DNA of 64,000 nucleotides, from the NCBI GenBank assembly GCA_002729525.1, contig PBYI01000034.1, positions 203,970 through 267,969 on the forward strand, read 5' to 3'. Source of the stretch: Nocardioides sp. (GTDB lineage Bacteria > Actinomycetota > Actinomycetes > Propionibacteriales > Nocardioidaceae). Shown here piece by piece: positions 24,835-34,078 of the stretch. The notes beneath the pieces were generated by a model, which was not told the origin of the DNA, searched no databases, and saw only the letters and a list, made by a program, of their open reading frames with translations. The stretch's first letter is position 1; each line of letters opens with the position of its first letter. The translations under genes and the position numbers were made by a program.

Positions 24835-27360
24835 ATGTCGGACAGCACGGAGACCACACCCACCCCGCAGCAGGTACGCCGCGCGCTGGCCCGCGCAGAG
24901 CGCGGCGCGGCGCTGGACGTCGCCGAGGCGACGGCGCTGCTCGCCGCACGCGGGGAGCAGCTCGACCGGCTCTGCGCCGTCGCCGCGCGGGTGCGCGACG
25001 CCGGCCTGGTGGCCGTCGACCGGCGTGGCGTCGTGACGTACTCGCCGAAGGTGTTCATCCCGGTCACCCGGCTGTGCCGCGACCGCTGCCACTACTGCAC
25101 GTTCGTGGAGACCCCGACCCAGGGCGAGCGCGCCGGACGCGCGCCGTACCTCTCCCCCGACGAGATCCTCGACATCGCCCGGCAGGGCGCCGAGCTCGGC
25201 TGCCTGGAGGCGCTGTTCACCCTCGGCGACCGTCCGGAGGACCGCTGGCCCGAGGCGCGGGAGTGGCTCGACGAGCAGGGCTACGACTCCACGCTCGCCT
25301 ACGTGCGCGCCATGGCCGTGCGGGTGCTGGAGGAGACCGGCCTGCTGCCCCACCTCAACCCGGGCGTCATGTCGTGGGAGGAGATGAACCGGCTGAAGTC
25401 GGTCTCGCCCTCCATGGGGATGATGCTCGAGACCACCTCACGGCGGCTGTTCGAGACCAAGGGGCTGGCCCACTACGGCTCGCCCGACAAGGACCCGGAC
25501 GTGCGGCTGCGGGTCCTCGAGGACGCCGGACGCCTCTCGGTGCCGTTCACCACCGGCGTGCTGGTCGGCATCGGCGAGACGCTCACCGAGCGCGCCGAGA
25601 CGATCTTCGCGCTGCGCGAGACCTCTCGCCGCTACGGCGCGGTGCAGGAGGTCATCGTCCAGAACTTCCGGGCCAAGCCCGAGACCGCGATGCGGCACAC
25701 CGACGACCTCGGCCTGGACGAGTACCGCGCCGCCATCGCGGTGACCCGCGTCGTCCTCGGCCCGAAGGCGCGGGTGCAGGCCCCGCCCAACCTCGTGGAC
25801 CTCGAGGAGTGCCGCGCGCTGCTCGGCGCGGGTGTCGACGACTGGGGCGGCGTGTCCCCGCTGACGCCCGACCACGTCAACCCCGAGCGCCCCTGGCCAT
25901 CCCTCGACCGGCTGCGCGCGATCACGGCGGAGTGCGGCTTCGACCTGCGCGCCCGGCTCACGATCCATCCGGAGTACGTCCGGGCCGGTGAGCCGTGGCT
26001 GGACCCGCGGGTCTCGGCCCACGTGGCGGCCCTGGCCACCGACGACGGTCTCGCGCGCAACGGCGTACGGCCCGTGGGACTGCCGTGGCAGGAGCCGGAC
26101 GGCGGGTTCGAGTCGGTCGGGCGCACCGACCTGCACGCCTCGGTCGACACCGACGGGCGCACCGACGACCGGCGCTCCGACTTCGCCGACGTCTACGGCG
26201 ACTGGGACGCCGTGCGCGAGGCGGCCTCGACCACCGGCGCCCCGGCCGTGCTGCGCGCGGAGGGGCGCGAGGCGCTCGCGGCCGCCGAGGCCGACCCGGG
26301 TGCACTGTCCGACGAGCACGCGCTGACTCTGATGACCGCCGAGGGCGACCTGCTCGACGCGGTCTGCCGGCTCGCCGACGACCTGCGCCGCGAGGGGATG
26401 GGCGACGACGTCACCTACGTCGTCAACCGGAACATCAACTTCACCAACGTCTGCTACGTCGGCTGCAGGTTCTGCGCGTTCGCCCAGCGGCGTACCGACG
26501 CCGACGCCTACTCGCTGTCGATGGACGAGGTCGCCGACCGTGCCGAGGAGGCGTGGGGCCTCGGCGCGACCGAGGTCTGCATGCAGGGCGGCATCGACCC
26601 CGAGCTGCCGTCGTCGGCGTACTTCGACCTCTGCACCGCGGTGAAGCAGCGCGTGCCGGACATGCACGTGCACGCCTTCAGCCCGATGGAGGTCGTCAAC
26701 GGCACCGCCCGCACCGGGCTGTCGATCGAGGACTTCCTCATCAAGGCCCGCGAGGCCGGGCTCGGGTCGCTGCCGGGCACCGCCGCGGAGATCCTCGACG
26801 ACGAGGTCCGGTGGGTGCTCACCAAGGGCAAGCTGCCCGCGCGCACCTGGATCGAGATCGTGTCCACCGCGCACCGTGTCGGCATCCCGACCACGAGCAC
26901 GATGATGTACGGCCACGTCGACAACCCGCGCCACTGGGTCGGGCACCTCAAGGTGCTCCAGCGCGTGCAGGACGCCGCCCGCGAGCACGGCAACGCCGGC
27001 TTCACCGAGTTCGTGCCGCTGCCGTTCGTGCACACCTCGGCACCGATCTACCTCGCCGGCGTCGCCCGCCCCGGCCCCACGCTGCGCGACAACCTCGCCG
27101 TCCACGCGATGGCGCGGATCCTGCTGCACGGCCGGATCGACTCGATCCAGACGTCGTGGGTCAAGCTCGGGGTCGAGGGCACCCGCGCGATGCTCCGCGC
27201 CGGCGCCAACGACCTCGGCGGCACGCTGATGGAGGAGACCATCTCCCGGATGGCCGGCTCCGAGCACGGCTCCGCCAAGACCGTCGCCGAGCTCGAGGAG
27301 ATCGGCGCCGGCATCGGCCGCCCGGTGCGCGAGCGCACGACGCTCTACGAGCCCCGCTGA
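24835..27360 (+). CDS. fbiC: FbiC, fused FO synthase (CofG-CofH)
   Basis: 7,8-didemethyl-8-hydroxy-5-deazariboflavin (FO) synthase, which builds the F420 chromophore from tyrosine and a ribityl-diaminouracil. The 841-residue protein fuses two radical-SAM halves: the CofG half with C81-x3-C85-x2-C88 (CRDRCHYC) and the CofH half with C540-x3-C544-x2-C547 (CYVGCRFC). Length is standard for actinobacterial FbiC. ATG at 24835 has TAGCCT eight bases upstream and no clear SD, suggesting a leaderless mRNA. It provides the cofactor used by NpdG and the LLM enzyme encoded upstream. Confidence 0.97.
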   Translation: MSDSTETTPTPQQVRRALARAERGAALDVAEATALLAARGEQLDRLCAVAARVRDAGLVAVDRRGVVTYSPKVFIPVTRLCRDRCHYCTFVETPTQGERAGRAPYLSPDEILDIARQGAELGCLEALFTLGDRPEDRWPEAREWLDEQGYDSTLAYVRAMAVRVLEETGLLPHLNPGVMSWEEMNRLKSVSPSMGMMLETTSRRLFETKGLAHYGSPDKDPDVRLRVLEDAGRLSVPFTTGVLVGIGETLTERAETIFALRETSRRYGAVQEVIVQNFRAKPETAMRHTDDLGLDEYRAAIAVTRVVLGPKARVQAPPNLVDLEECRALLGAGVDDWGGVSPLTPDHVNPERPWPSLDRLRAITAECGFDLRARLTIHPEYVRAGEPWLDPRVSAHVAALATDDGLARNGVRPVGLPWQEPDGGFESVGRTDLHASVDTDGRTDDRRSDFADVYGDWDAVREAASTTGAPAVLRAEGREALAAAEADPGALSDEHALTLMTAEGDLLDAVCRLADDLRREGMGDDVTYVVNRNINFTNVCYVGCRFCAFAQRRTDADAYSLSMDEVADRAEEAWGLGATEVCMQGGIDPELPSSAYFDLCTAVKQRVPDMHVHAFSPMEVVNGTARTGLSIEDFLIKAREAGLGSLPGTAAEILDDEVRWVLTKGKLPARTWIEIVSTAHRVGIPTTSTMMYGHVDNPRHWVGHLKVLQRVQDAAREHGNAGFTEFVPLPFVHTSAPIYLAGVARPGPTLRDNLAVHAMARILLHGRIDSIQTSWVKLGVEGTRAMLRAGANDLGGTLMEETISRMAGSEHGSAKTVAELEEIGAGIGRPVRERTTLYEPR

Positions 27361-27571
27361 CCGCGAGGTCGTCGATCCAGGCGAACGACGGGAGGGACGG
27401 CGGGTCCGCGCCGAGACCTCCGGCGAGGCCCCGGCAGCGCGGTCCGGGTCACGCCACCCGGTTCGGGGCGTACGCTGACCCCACCGGCGCCGGTCAGGCT
27501 CCGTCGGCCTCCCACCACGGGACGCACCATGCTTCACGAGCTGCGGGGCTTCTCCCCCGCGAGGAGACCAG

Positions 27572-28228
27572 GTGCGTCTGTCGACCTCGTCCGTCCAGCG
27601 ACCCGTCCCCTCCCGACCCGACGGCGCTCGCGGCGTCCACCTCCAGCGACTCGCCGACGTCGTCGACGCGGTCGGCCCACGCCGACTGGTGGTCGCCGTC
27701 GACGGGCCGGCGGGGTCAGGCAAGACCACCTTCGGGCACGAGCTCGGCCTGGCGCTGCGCGGGTGCGGCCGCACGGTCCTCCGGGCGAGTCTGGACGACT
27801 TCCGCCGCCCGGTCGCGGAGTGGGTCACGGCCGAGTCGGACGGCGGTGTCGCGATGTACCGCCACGCGCTCGACGTCACCCGTCTCCAGCACGACCTGGT
27901 CGATCCCCTGCGCCGCGGGGATCCCGTCGCGCTCTGCGGCCTGGACCCGCTGACCCAGGAGGAGCGACGCGACGTGCGGGTCGTCCCGGCGCGGTTCGAC
28001 GTCCTGCTCGTAGACGGTCTCTTCGCCCAGCAGCCCGCGGTGCGCGGGCTGTGGGACCTCGCGATCTGGCTCCAGGTCCGGCCGGAGGTCGTCGAGCGCC
28101 GTTCGCCACTGGCTCGGAGGCTCTCGCTGGCCGAGGAGCTCTACCGCACCGAGGTCGACCCCGCACGCACCGCCGACCTGGTCGTGGACTACTCGGCCAC
28201 CGCGGCCCTCCGCGTCGCTCACGCCTGA
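27572..28228 (+). CDS. uridine kinase-like P-loop protein
   Basis: A 218-residue NTPase with Walker A VDGPAGSGKTTFGHELG near residue 44, SLDDFRRP (acidic residues in the position of uridine kinase substrate/Mg binding), and VLLVDGLFAQQP as the second acidic block. The pattern is that of the uridine kinase/phosphoribulokinase-like family; many actinobacteria carry such proteins outside nucleotide operons, so the substrate remains uncertain. GTG at 27572 follows GAGGAG by eight bases. A 210-bp leader with the inverted pair CTGACC/GGTCAG near 27475-27495 precedes it; TACGCT just before that may be a -10. The 3' end overlaps the convergent MocR gene by 10 bp. Confidence 0.75.
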   Translation: MRLSTSSVQRPVPSRPDGARGVHLQRLADVVDAVGPRRLVVAVDGPAGSGKTTFGHELGLALRGCGRTVLRASLDDFRRPVAEWVTAESDGGVAMYRHALDVTRLQHDLVDPLRRGDPVALCGLDPLTQEERRDVRVVPARFDVLLVDGLFAQQPAVRGLWDLAIWLQVRPEVVERRSPLARRLSLAEELYRTEVDPARTADLVVDYSATAALRVAHA

Positions 28229-29637
28229 GCCCGGACGGTCTCCTCCACGATCGCGCAGGCCTCGCCGAAGCCGCCCGGGCCCGGCCCGGTGAAGGTCAGC
28301 CGGAGGTAGGGCCCGGCGGGCTCGGTCGGGTACCAGTCGTCGCCCGGCCCGACCAGCACGCCACGGGCCTCGCAGCCCGCCACGACGCGGGCGACGTCGG
28401 CGCCGTCGGGCAGCCGGACCCACAGGTGGATGCCGCCGACCGGGACCCGTTCGACGCTCAGCGACGGGGCGTGCTCGGCGAGGGCGGCCAGCAGCAGGTC
28501 CCGACGCTGGCGCAGCTGGCCGCGGAGTCGGCGCAGGTGGGTGCGCCAGCCGGGGTCGGTGAGCACCTCGAGCGCGGCCTGCTGGAGCAGCGCGCTGGTG
28601 TAGAGCGTCTCGGCGGCACGGTCGGCCTGGACCCGGTCCCGCACCGGGCCGCGCGCGACGACCGCGCCGACCCGGATCGTGGGCGACATGCTCTTGGTGA
28701 GCGAGCGGATGTGGACGACGTGGCCGTCGGGGTCGCGGGTCGCCAACGGCTGGTGCGGCGGGGTGGACTCGTCGATGCCGAGGTCGCGGGCCCAGTCGTC
28801 CTCGACGAGGAACGCCCCGTGCGCGACGACGACGTCGAGTACCTGCTCGGCCCGCGCCGTCGTCCAGCTCGCGCCGGTCGGGTTGGCGTAGGTCGGCTGC
28901 GCGTAGAACGCCCGCGCCCCGGTCTCGCGGAACGCCCGGTCGAGCCCGTCGGGCTCCGGCCCGTCGGCGTCCGCTGGCACCGGCACCACCCGTACGCCGG
29001 CCTGCCGCGCCGCCAGCAGCGCACCCCAGTACGTCGGCGACTCGACCAGGAGGGTCTCCCCCGGCGCCACCAGCGCCCGGAACACCGAGGTCAGCGCCCC
29101 CTGCGTGCCGGGCGTGACCAGGACGTCGTGCGCGGTGGGCGCGGGCTGCCCGGCCGGGGTCAGCTCGGCGAGCTCGCCGGCGAACCACGCCCGCAGCTCC
29201 TCCAGACCGGCGGAGGGCGGGCGCACGGTGGCGGCGGCGCCCCGGGCTGCGCGGGTGAGCCCGGCGCGGACCAGGCGGGCGGGCAGCAGCTCCTCGTCGG
29301 GGTAGCCGACGTGCAGCGCGTGCGTCTCCGGCGCCGCCGAGCGCAGCATCGCCCCGGCGCCGGGGAGGTCGGCGCGCGGCGCACCGAGCGCCGCCGTCTG
29401 CCAGCCGTGGTCGGCCGGCCGGTGGGTGCGCGCGAGGCGGACGAAGGTGCCGACGCCGGGCCTGCTCTCCACGACGCCCTGTGCGGCGAGCGCGCGCAGC
29501 GCCTTCTGCACGGTGACCGGGCTGACGCCGTGCTCGGCCACCAGCGCGCGGGTCGACGGCAGCTGCGCACCGGGTGCGGCCGAGCCCACCCAGGTCCGGA
29601 GTGCGTCGACCACGCGGGCGCTGCTACTGTCGTTCAT
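28219..29637 (-). CDS. MocR-type regulator (GntR HTH fused to aminotransferase fold)
   Basis: A 472-residue transcription factor with an N-terminal GntR winged helix (about 10-70, LPSTRALVAEHGVSPVTVQKALRAL, VGTFV) joined to a fold-type I PLP domain. The PLP-lysine motif is SLTKSMSPTIRVG, with TPGTQGAL, DDWARDL and ANPTG also present. MocR proteins use PLP or an aldimine as ligand and normally control a divergent gene. Here the divergent neighbour is an EamA exporter whose ATG shares the same CATG with this gene (starts overlap by two bases). TACTCT eight bases upstream suggests a leaderless transcript. Confidence 0.9.
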   Translation of the reverse strand: MNDSSSARVVDALRTWVGSAAPGAQLPSTRALVAEHGVSPVTVQKALRALAAQGVVESRPGVGTFVRLARTHRPADHGWQTAALGAPRADLPGAGAMLRSAAPETHALHVGYPDEELLPARLVRAGLTRAARGAAATVRPPSAGLEELRAWFAGELAELTPAGQPAPTAHDVLVTPGTQGALTSVFRALVAPGETLLVESPTYWGALLAARQAGVRVVPVPADADGPEPDGLDRAFRETGARAFYAQPTYANPTGASWTTARAEQVLDVVVAHGAFLVEDDWARDLGIDESTPPHQPLATRDPDGHVVHIRSLTKSMSPTIRVGAVVARGPVRDRVQADRAAETLYTSALLQQAALEVLTDPGWRTHLRRLRGQLRQRRDLLLAALAEHAPSLSVERVPVGGIHLWVRLPDGADVARVVAGCEARGVLVGPGDDWYPTEPAGPYLRLTFTGPGPGGFGEACAIVEETVRAQA

Positions 29638-29653
29638 GAGTCAGCAGAGTAGC
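29623..29653. promoter_or_regulatory. shared divergent start region with GCTACT/AGTAGC inverted repeat
   Basis: GCTACT (29623-29628) and AGTAGC (29648-29653) are exact reverse complements flanking the overlapping start codons at 29635-29638. Each arm contains or adjoins a TANNNT hexamer: TACTGT on the plus strand and TACTCT on the minus strand. This could serve both as paired -10 elements and as the autoregulatory MocR site. Position-based inference. Confidence 0.45.
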
Positions 29654-30667
29654 GCTATCGTGCACGTGAGCCGCCCGCTACCCAGCGCAGCGCCAGCAGC
29701 AGGCCCGGCCTCCGGCCTCGGCTGGGGGCTCCTCGGGGTCACCGCGTTCTCCCTCACCGTGCCGCTCACCTCGATCGCGGTCGAGGGCCTCTCCCCCGTC
29801 CTGGTCGGCGTCGGCCGAGCCGTCGTCGCCGCCCTGCTCGCGGCCGTCGCCCTGGCTGCCACCCGGCAGCGGCCCCCCACCGCACGCCAGGCCGTCCGCC
29901 TGCTGGTGCTCGTCGGCGGGATCGTCCTCGGCTTCCCGGTGCTCACCTCGCTCGCGCTGACCACCGCGCCGGCCGGCCACGGGGCGGTCGTGATCGGCCT
30001 CCTCCCCGCGGCCACCGCCGTGCTCGCGTCGCTGCGTACCGGCGAGCGTCCTCCGCGGCGCTTCTGGGTGCTCTCCGGTGCCGGCGCCGTGGCCGCCGTG
30101 GGTTTCGCCGCGCTGAGCGGCGGCACCGGCGGCGCGGGCGTCGGTCTGCACCCCAGCGACCTGATGCTGCTCGCCGCGGTGGTCGTCGGCGCCGCGGGGT
30201 ACGCCGAGGGCGGGGTGCTCGCCCGCGAGCTCGGCGCCTGGCAGACGGTGTCGTGGGCGCTCGTCCTGGCCCTGCCGCTGACCCTCCCGACCACCGTGGT
30301 GGCCGCGCTGGTCGACCCGCCGCACGCCACGACGACGCAGTGGGCGTCGTTCGCCTACCTGGCGGCGGTGAGCATGTACCTCGGCTTCTTCGCGTGGTAC
30401 CGAGGCCTGGCCGTCGGGCCGATGGCGCAGGTCAGCCAGGTCCAGCTGGTGCAGCCGGTGATCACGCTCGTCTGGGTCGCGCTGCTGCTCGGAGAGCTCC
30501 CGGACGCCCTCACGGTCGGCGGCGGGCTGGTCGTCATCGGCTGCGCGGCCGGCGCCGTGCGCAGCCGCCTCAGCGCTCCTCGGGTCGTTCGGCAGGCCCC
30601 GGCTCCAGCAGCACCAGCCGCTGGGTCGCCCGCGTCATCGCGACGTACCGGTCGACCGCGCCGGTGA
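29636..30667 (+). CDS. EamA/DMT-family exporter
   Basis: A 343-residue drug/metabolite transporter with ten membrane helices in two EamA repeats (WGLLGVTAFSLTVPLTSIA... and LLAAVVVGAAGYAEGG...SMYLGFFAWYRGLA). Such carriers export amino acids or metabolites. Divergence from a MocR regulator suggests control by that protein. ATG at 29636 overlaps the MocR start codon; GTG codons at 29660 and 29666 are alternatives that would leave a normal leader. The hydrophilic C-terminal tail (about 30 residues, Pro/Arg-rich) overlaps the convergent helR gene by 98 bp, so the tail may be a tolerated extension. Confidence 0.82.
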   Translation: MSQQSSAIVHVSRPLPSAAPAAGPASGLGWGLLGVTAFSLTVPLTSIAVEGLSPVLVGVGRAVVAALLAAVALAATRQRPPTARQAVRLLVLVGGIVLGFPVLTSLALTTAPAGHGAVVIGLLPAATAVLASLRTGERPPRRFWVLSGAGAVAAVGFAALSGGTGGAGVGLHPSDLMLLAAVVVGAAGYAEGGVLARELGAWQTVSWALVLALPLTLPTTVVAALVDPPHATTTQWASFAYLAAVSMYLGFFAWYRGLAVGPMAQVSQVQLVQPVITLVWVALLLGELPDALTVGGGLVVIGCAAGAVRSRLSAPRVVRQAPAPAAPAAGSPASSRRTGRPRR

Positions 30668-32786
30668 CGCCCTCGCCGAAGGAGTCCGGGTCGAGGAGCA
30701 CCACCAGGTCGTACTCCAGGCCCTTCGACGCCGCCGGGTGCAGCACGCTCACCTGCGGCGAGTCCGGTACGGCGGCAGCCGGCGGCGGCTGCGTGGTCAG
30801 CACGCAGGCCGTCCCGGTGCCCGGGTGCTCGGCGAGCCACTCGTCGAGCACCTGCTGCAGCGCCGTGACCGGGAGGTGCGCCACCGGCACCCCCGTCGAC
30901 CGCACCGACGTGGGCACGTTCGCGTCCGGCAGCACCGCGCGCACCACCGGCTCGGCGGCCTCCATCACCTCGACCGGCGTCCGGTAGTTCACCGTCAGCG
31001 AGGCGACCTCGACCCGGTCCAGCCCGACGGCCGCGAGCCGCTCGGCCCAGGTGCCGGCGAACCCGTGCCGTGCCTGCGCCCGGTCGCCCACGACGGTGAG
31101 GCTGCGCGACGGGCAGCGGTCGAGCACCATCCGCCACTCGGCGTCGGTCAGCTCCTGGGCCTCGTCGACGACGACGTGCGCGAACGGGCCGGCCAGCTCG
31201 CGCACCGGAGCCGCCGCGCCCACGAGGTCACCGGCCAGCGCCTCGCGCAGGTCGGCGCCGCGCAGCATCGACATGATGGCGAGGTCGGAGTCGTCGGTGG
31301 CGATCGCGTGGTCGACCACCTCGTCCATCCGGGTCCGCTCGGCCCGCGCCTCGGCCTCCCGCCGGTGCCGCTCCCGTACGACGCCGCGGTCGCCGACGCG
31401 CCGCCGCGCCGCGTCGAGCAGCGGCAGGTCGGAGGTCGTCCAGGCCCGGGGGTCGGACCGCAGCAGCCGGCGTACGTCGTCCTCGACGAGGTGCGGCGCG
31501 CAGTGACGCAGCAGCGCGGCGACGGTCCACAGGTCCTCCACCACCTCGCTCGCGTCGAGCACCGGCCAGCCCCGGTCGAAGAGGTCGACGAGGACCGCGT
31601 CCCGACGCAGCACGGCCGCGAGGTCATCGGTGGTGACGGTGACTCCGTCGGAGTCGAGCGCGTCGTGGTCGAGCTGGTCGTGCAGCACGGCCACGACCGC
31701 CTGCCACACCTCGTCGCGGGCCTCGTCGTGGACGGCTCCCGGCCCGGGCGCCTCGAACGCCTCCTCCCACCCTGCGCTGCCCAGCCACAACGGGCCCCAC
31801 GGGGTGGCCACCTCGATGCCGGTCGTCGGCGGTTCCTCGTAGACCGCGACCGCGCGGTCGACGGCCTCGACCATCGCGGCGTCCGCCTTGAGCACTGCGA
31901 CGTGCGGGTCGGCCTCGTCGGGCAGGTCGTCGGGGACGTCGGCGGCGACCGGACCGAGCAGGTCGCGCAGCGTGGCGGTGGCGACGCCGTGCTCGCCGAG
32001 GCTCGGGAGCACGTCGGCGACGTGGTGGAGGTAGGGCCGCGACGGTCCGAGCACCAGCACCCCGCCGCGGTCGCGCCCCACGCGCGGGTCGGCGTGCAGG
32101 AGGTACGCCGTCCGGTGCAGCGCGACGACCGTCTTGCCGGTGCCGGGCCCTCCGTCGACCACCAGCGCACCGCGCGAGCCGGCGCGGACGATCGCGTCCT
32201 GGTCGGCCTGGAGCGTGCCGAGCACGTCGCGCATCCGACCGGTCCGGGCCTCCCCCAGGCTGGCCACGAACGACGACCGGTCGTCGAGGGCCGCGGCGTG
32301 CGCCGCCACCGCGTCGGGGTCGAACACCTCGTCCCAGTAGTCGACGACCCGACCCGCGGACCAGCGGTAGCGACGCCGGCTCACCAGGCCGCGCGGATCA
32401 CCGTGGGTGGCGGCGAACCACGGCTCGGCGGCGGGCGTGCGCCAGTCGACGAGCAGCCGGTCGCCGCCCGGACCGGACAGCCCGAGCCGGCCGACGTACA
32501 CCGGAGGGCCGTCGACGGGGTCCATCCGGCCGAGGCACAGGTCGACACCGTAGCGGCGCAGCGCCCGGAGGCGACCGGTCAGGTGGTGCACCTGCTGGTC
32601 GCGCTCGAGCACCTCCTGGTAGTCCCCGCCGGACCCAGCGCGCACCTCGGCCAGCCGCTCCTCGAGGTCGGCGACGGCCGCCTGCAGCGCGGTGTCGATC
32701 AGGGCGAAGTGCTGCTCGTCGGCGCCGACGAGCAAGGGGTCGGACTTGGCGGCGAGGGGGTCGGGTAGGGCGAGGAAGGACGGCAC
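30570..32786 (-). CDS. helR: HelR-type RNA polymerase recycling ATPase
   Basis: UvrD/Rep-like SF1 motor of the HelD/HelR family that displaces stalled or rifamycin-bound RNA polymerase. The protein (738 residues from GTG 32786) has Walker A GGPGTGKTVVALHRTAYL near residue 213, VVVDEAQELTDAEW as motif II, VGDRAQARHGFAG as motif III and a C-terminal HPAASKGLEYDLVVLLDP...YVAMTRATQRLVL block; the about 230-residue insertion between motifs I and II is typical of HelD. The start is placed after the rifamycin-associated element at 32811-32830 because upstream in-frame codons read through that element. In Streptomyces, HelR with this element gives rifampicin tolerance; that role is inferred here. Confidence 0.85.
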   Translation of the reverse strand: MPSFLALPDPLAAKSDPLLVGADEQHFALIDTALQAAVADLEERLAEVRAGSGGDYQEVLERDQQVHHLTGRLRALRRYGVDLCLGRMDPVDGPPVYVGRLGLSGPGGDRLLVDWRTPAAEPWFAATHGDPRGLVSRRRYRWSAGRVVDYWDEVFDPDAVAAHAAALDDRSSFVASLGEARTGRMRDVLGTLQADQDAIVRAGSRGALVVDGGPGTGKTVVALHRTAYLLHADPRVGRDRGGVLVLGPSRPYLHHVADVLPSLGEHGVATATLRDLLGPVAADVPDDLPDEADPHVAVLKADAAMVEAVDRAVAVYEEPPTTGIEVATPWGPLWLGSAGWEEAFEAPGPGAVHDEARDEVWQAVVAVLHDQLDHDALDSDGVTVTTDDLAAVLRRDAVLVDLFDRGWPVLDASEVVEDLWTVAALLRHCAPHLVEDDVRRLLRSDPRAWTTSDLPLLDAARRRVGDRGVVRERHRREAEARAERTRMDEVVDHAIATDDSDLAIMSMLRGADLREALAGDLVGAAAPVRELAGPFAHVVVDEAQELTDAEWRMVLDRCPSRSLTVVGDRAQARHGFAGTWAERLAAVGLDRVEVASLTVNYRTPVEVMEAAEPVVRAVLPDANVPTSVRSTGVPVAHLPVTALQQVLDEWLAEHPGTGTACVLTTQPPPAAAVPDSPQVSVLHPAASKGLEYDLVVLLDPDSFGEGVTGAVDRYVAMTRATQRLVLLEPGPAERPEER

Positions 32787-32810
32787 GACGGAGGAGTCTG
32801 AGGCCTCACC

Positions 32811-32830
32811 GGGGCCTTGCTGCAAGCCCC
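32811..32830 (-). promoter_or_regulatory. rifamycin-associated element (RAE)
   Basis: On the minus strand the sequence reads GGGGCTTGCAGCAAGGCCCC, an inverted repeat (GGGGCTTGC / GCAAGGCCCC) that matches the actinobacterial RAE pattern as I recall it (GGGGCTTGC-N-GCAAG-N-CCC). RAEs lie in promoters of rifamycin-induced genes such as helR and rifamycin-modifying enzymes. It sits 24 bp upstream of the chosen helR start codon. Confidence 0.8.
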
Positions 32831-32951
32831 ACGTCGCGGTACAAAGTGGGTAGTGGCAGGGAGTGCGCACCCCGTTCGGGAGTGACCACCTTCACCGATC
32901 CACGGGTGCAGCACAGGCCACCCCGAGGGGCGTCCAGATCGCCGTCCGACC

Positions 32952-34022
32952 ATGGATCGCATGGCCGTCTCCTGGACGAACGCCCTCATCGCCCTCGGCT
33001 CCGCGCTGCTCGGAGCCCTGCTCGTCATGCTGGTCGCCCACCTGGTCGTCCGGGTGCTCAAGCGCCGCTGGAGACCGGCGTCCGCCCTCGCGGACGCCGC
33101 CCGGACGCCGTTCCGGGTGCTGCTCCTCGTGCTGGCGGTGCACGGCTGGGTGCTCGGCGTGCGCCCGCGCACCGAGAGCGACGCGACGGTCTGGTGGGAC
33201 GCCGCGGCCCTCGGGTTTCGGGTCGTCTCGATCGGCGTGGGCGCCTGGCTGATCTGCGTGGTGCTGCTCTTCCTGGAGGACCTCACGCTCGGGCGCGCCC
33301 GCACCGACGTGAAGGACAACCGCGTCGCCCGCCGGGTGCGCACCCAGGTGCTGCTCGTCCGTCGGCTCACCGTCGTCGCCGTCGTCGTGGTCGCGATCGG
33401 CGCGATCCTGTTCAACTTCCCCGGCGTCCGCGCGCTCGGCGCCAGCGTGCTCGCCTCGGCCGGGCTCATCTCCGTCGTCGGCGCCCTGGCCGCGCAGTCG
33501 ACGCTGGCCAACGTCTTCGCCGGCATCCAGATCGCCTTCAACGACGCCATCAAGGTCGACGACGCCCTCATCGTCGAGGGCGAGTGGGGCTGGGTCGAGG
33601 AGATCACCCTCAGCTATGTGGTGGTGAAGCTGTGGGACGAGCGCCGGATGATCCTGCCGTCGACGTACTTCATCTCCACGCCGTTCCAGAACTGGACCCG
33701 CAAGAGCTCCGAGCTGATGGGCGCCGTCGAGCTCGACGTCGACTGGCGCCTCGACACCCGTCGGCTGCGCGAGGCGCTCCCGCCGATCATGGAGGACGCC
33801 GGGGAGCTGTGGGACGGGCGCGTGGCGCACTTCCAGCTCACCGACGCCGTCGATGGCTACATCCACGTCCGGATCCTGGTGACGGCCGTCGACGCCCCGA
33901 CGCTGTACGACCTGCGCTGCCACGTGCGCGAGCGGGTCGTGGAGTGGGTGCGCACCGAGGACCCCGCCGGCCTGCCGCGCCTGCGCCTGCAGCACGAGGG
34001 CCCGCCACCCCAGCTGGGGTGA
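32952..34022 (+). CDS. MscS-family mechanosensitive channel
   Basis: A 356-residue channel with about four N-terminal membrane helices, the pore helix and beta domain (SVVGALAAQSTLANVFAGIQIAFNDAIKVDDALIVEG, in short blocks) and the family signature WGWVEEITLSYVVVKLWDERRMILPSTYF. It releases osmolytes under hypo-osmotic shock, complementing the betaine genes elsewhere in the window. ATG at 32952; another ATG three codons on (32961) is equally possible. Divergent from helR, with the RAE in between. Confidence 0.88.
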   Translation: MDRMAVSWTNALIALGSALLGALLVMLVAHLVVRVLKRRWRPASALADAARTPFRVLLLVLAVHGWVLGVRPRTESDATVWWDAAALGFRVVSIGVGAWLICVVLLFLEDLTLGRARTDVKDNRVARRVRTQVLLVRRLTVVAVVVVAIGAILFNFPGVRALGASVLASAGLISVVGALAAQSTLANVFAGIQIAFNDAIKVDDALIVEGEWGWVEEITLSYVVVKLWDERRMILPSTYFISTPFQNWTRKSSELMGAVELDVDWRLDTRRLREALPPIMEDAGELWDGRVAHFQLTDAVDGYIHVRILVTAVDAPTLYDLRCHVRERVVEWVRTEDPAGLPRLRLQHEGPPPQLG

Positions 34023-34078
34023 CGGGCCCACGGGCTCCTACGGCGTACCGGCGTACCGGCGTTCGGCGTGCTTGTCGG

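Noticed and set aside
27471..27571. riboswitch in the leader of the uridine-kinase-like gene
   Set aside because: There is a hairpin (CTGACC/GGTCAG) but no match to a riboswitch class I recognise; GC-rich leaders fold easily.
27529..29652. 707-codon open frame on the plus strand
   Set aside because: It runs through the uridine-kinase-like gene in another frame and antisense to the MocR gene; the translation is low-complexity Arg/Gly/Pro typical of GC-rich antisense frames.
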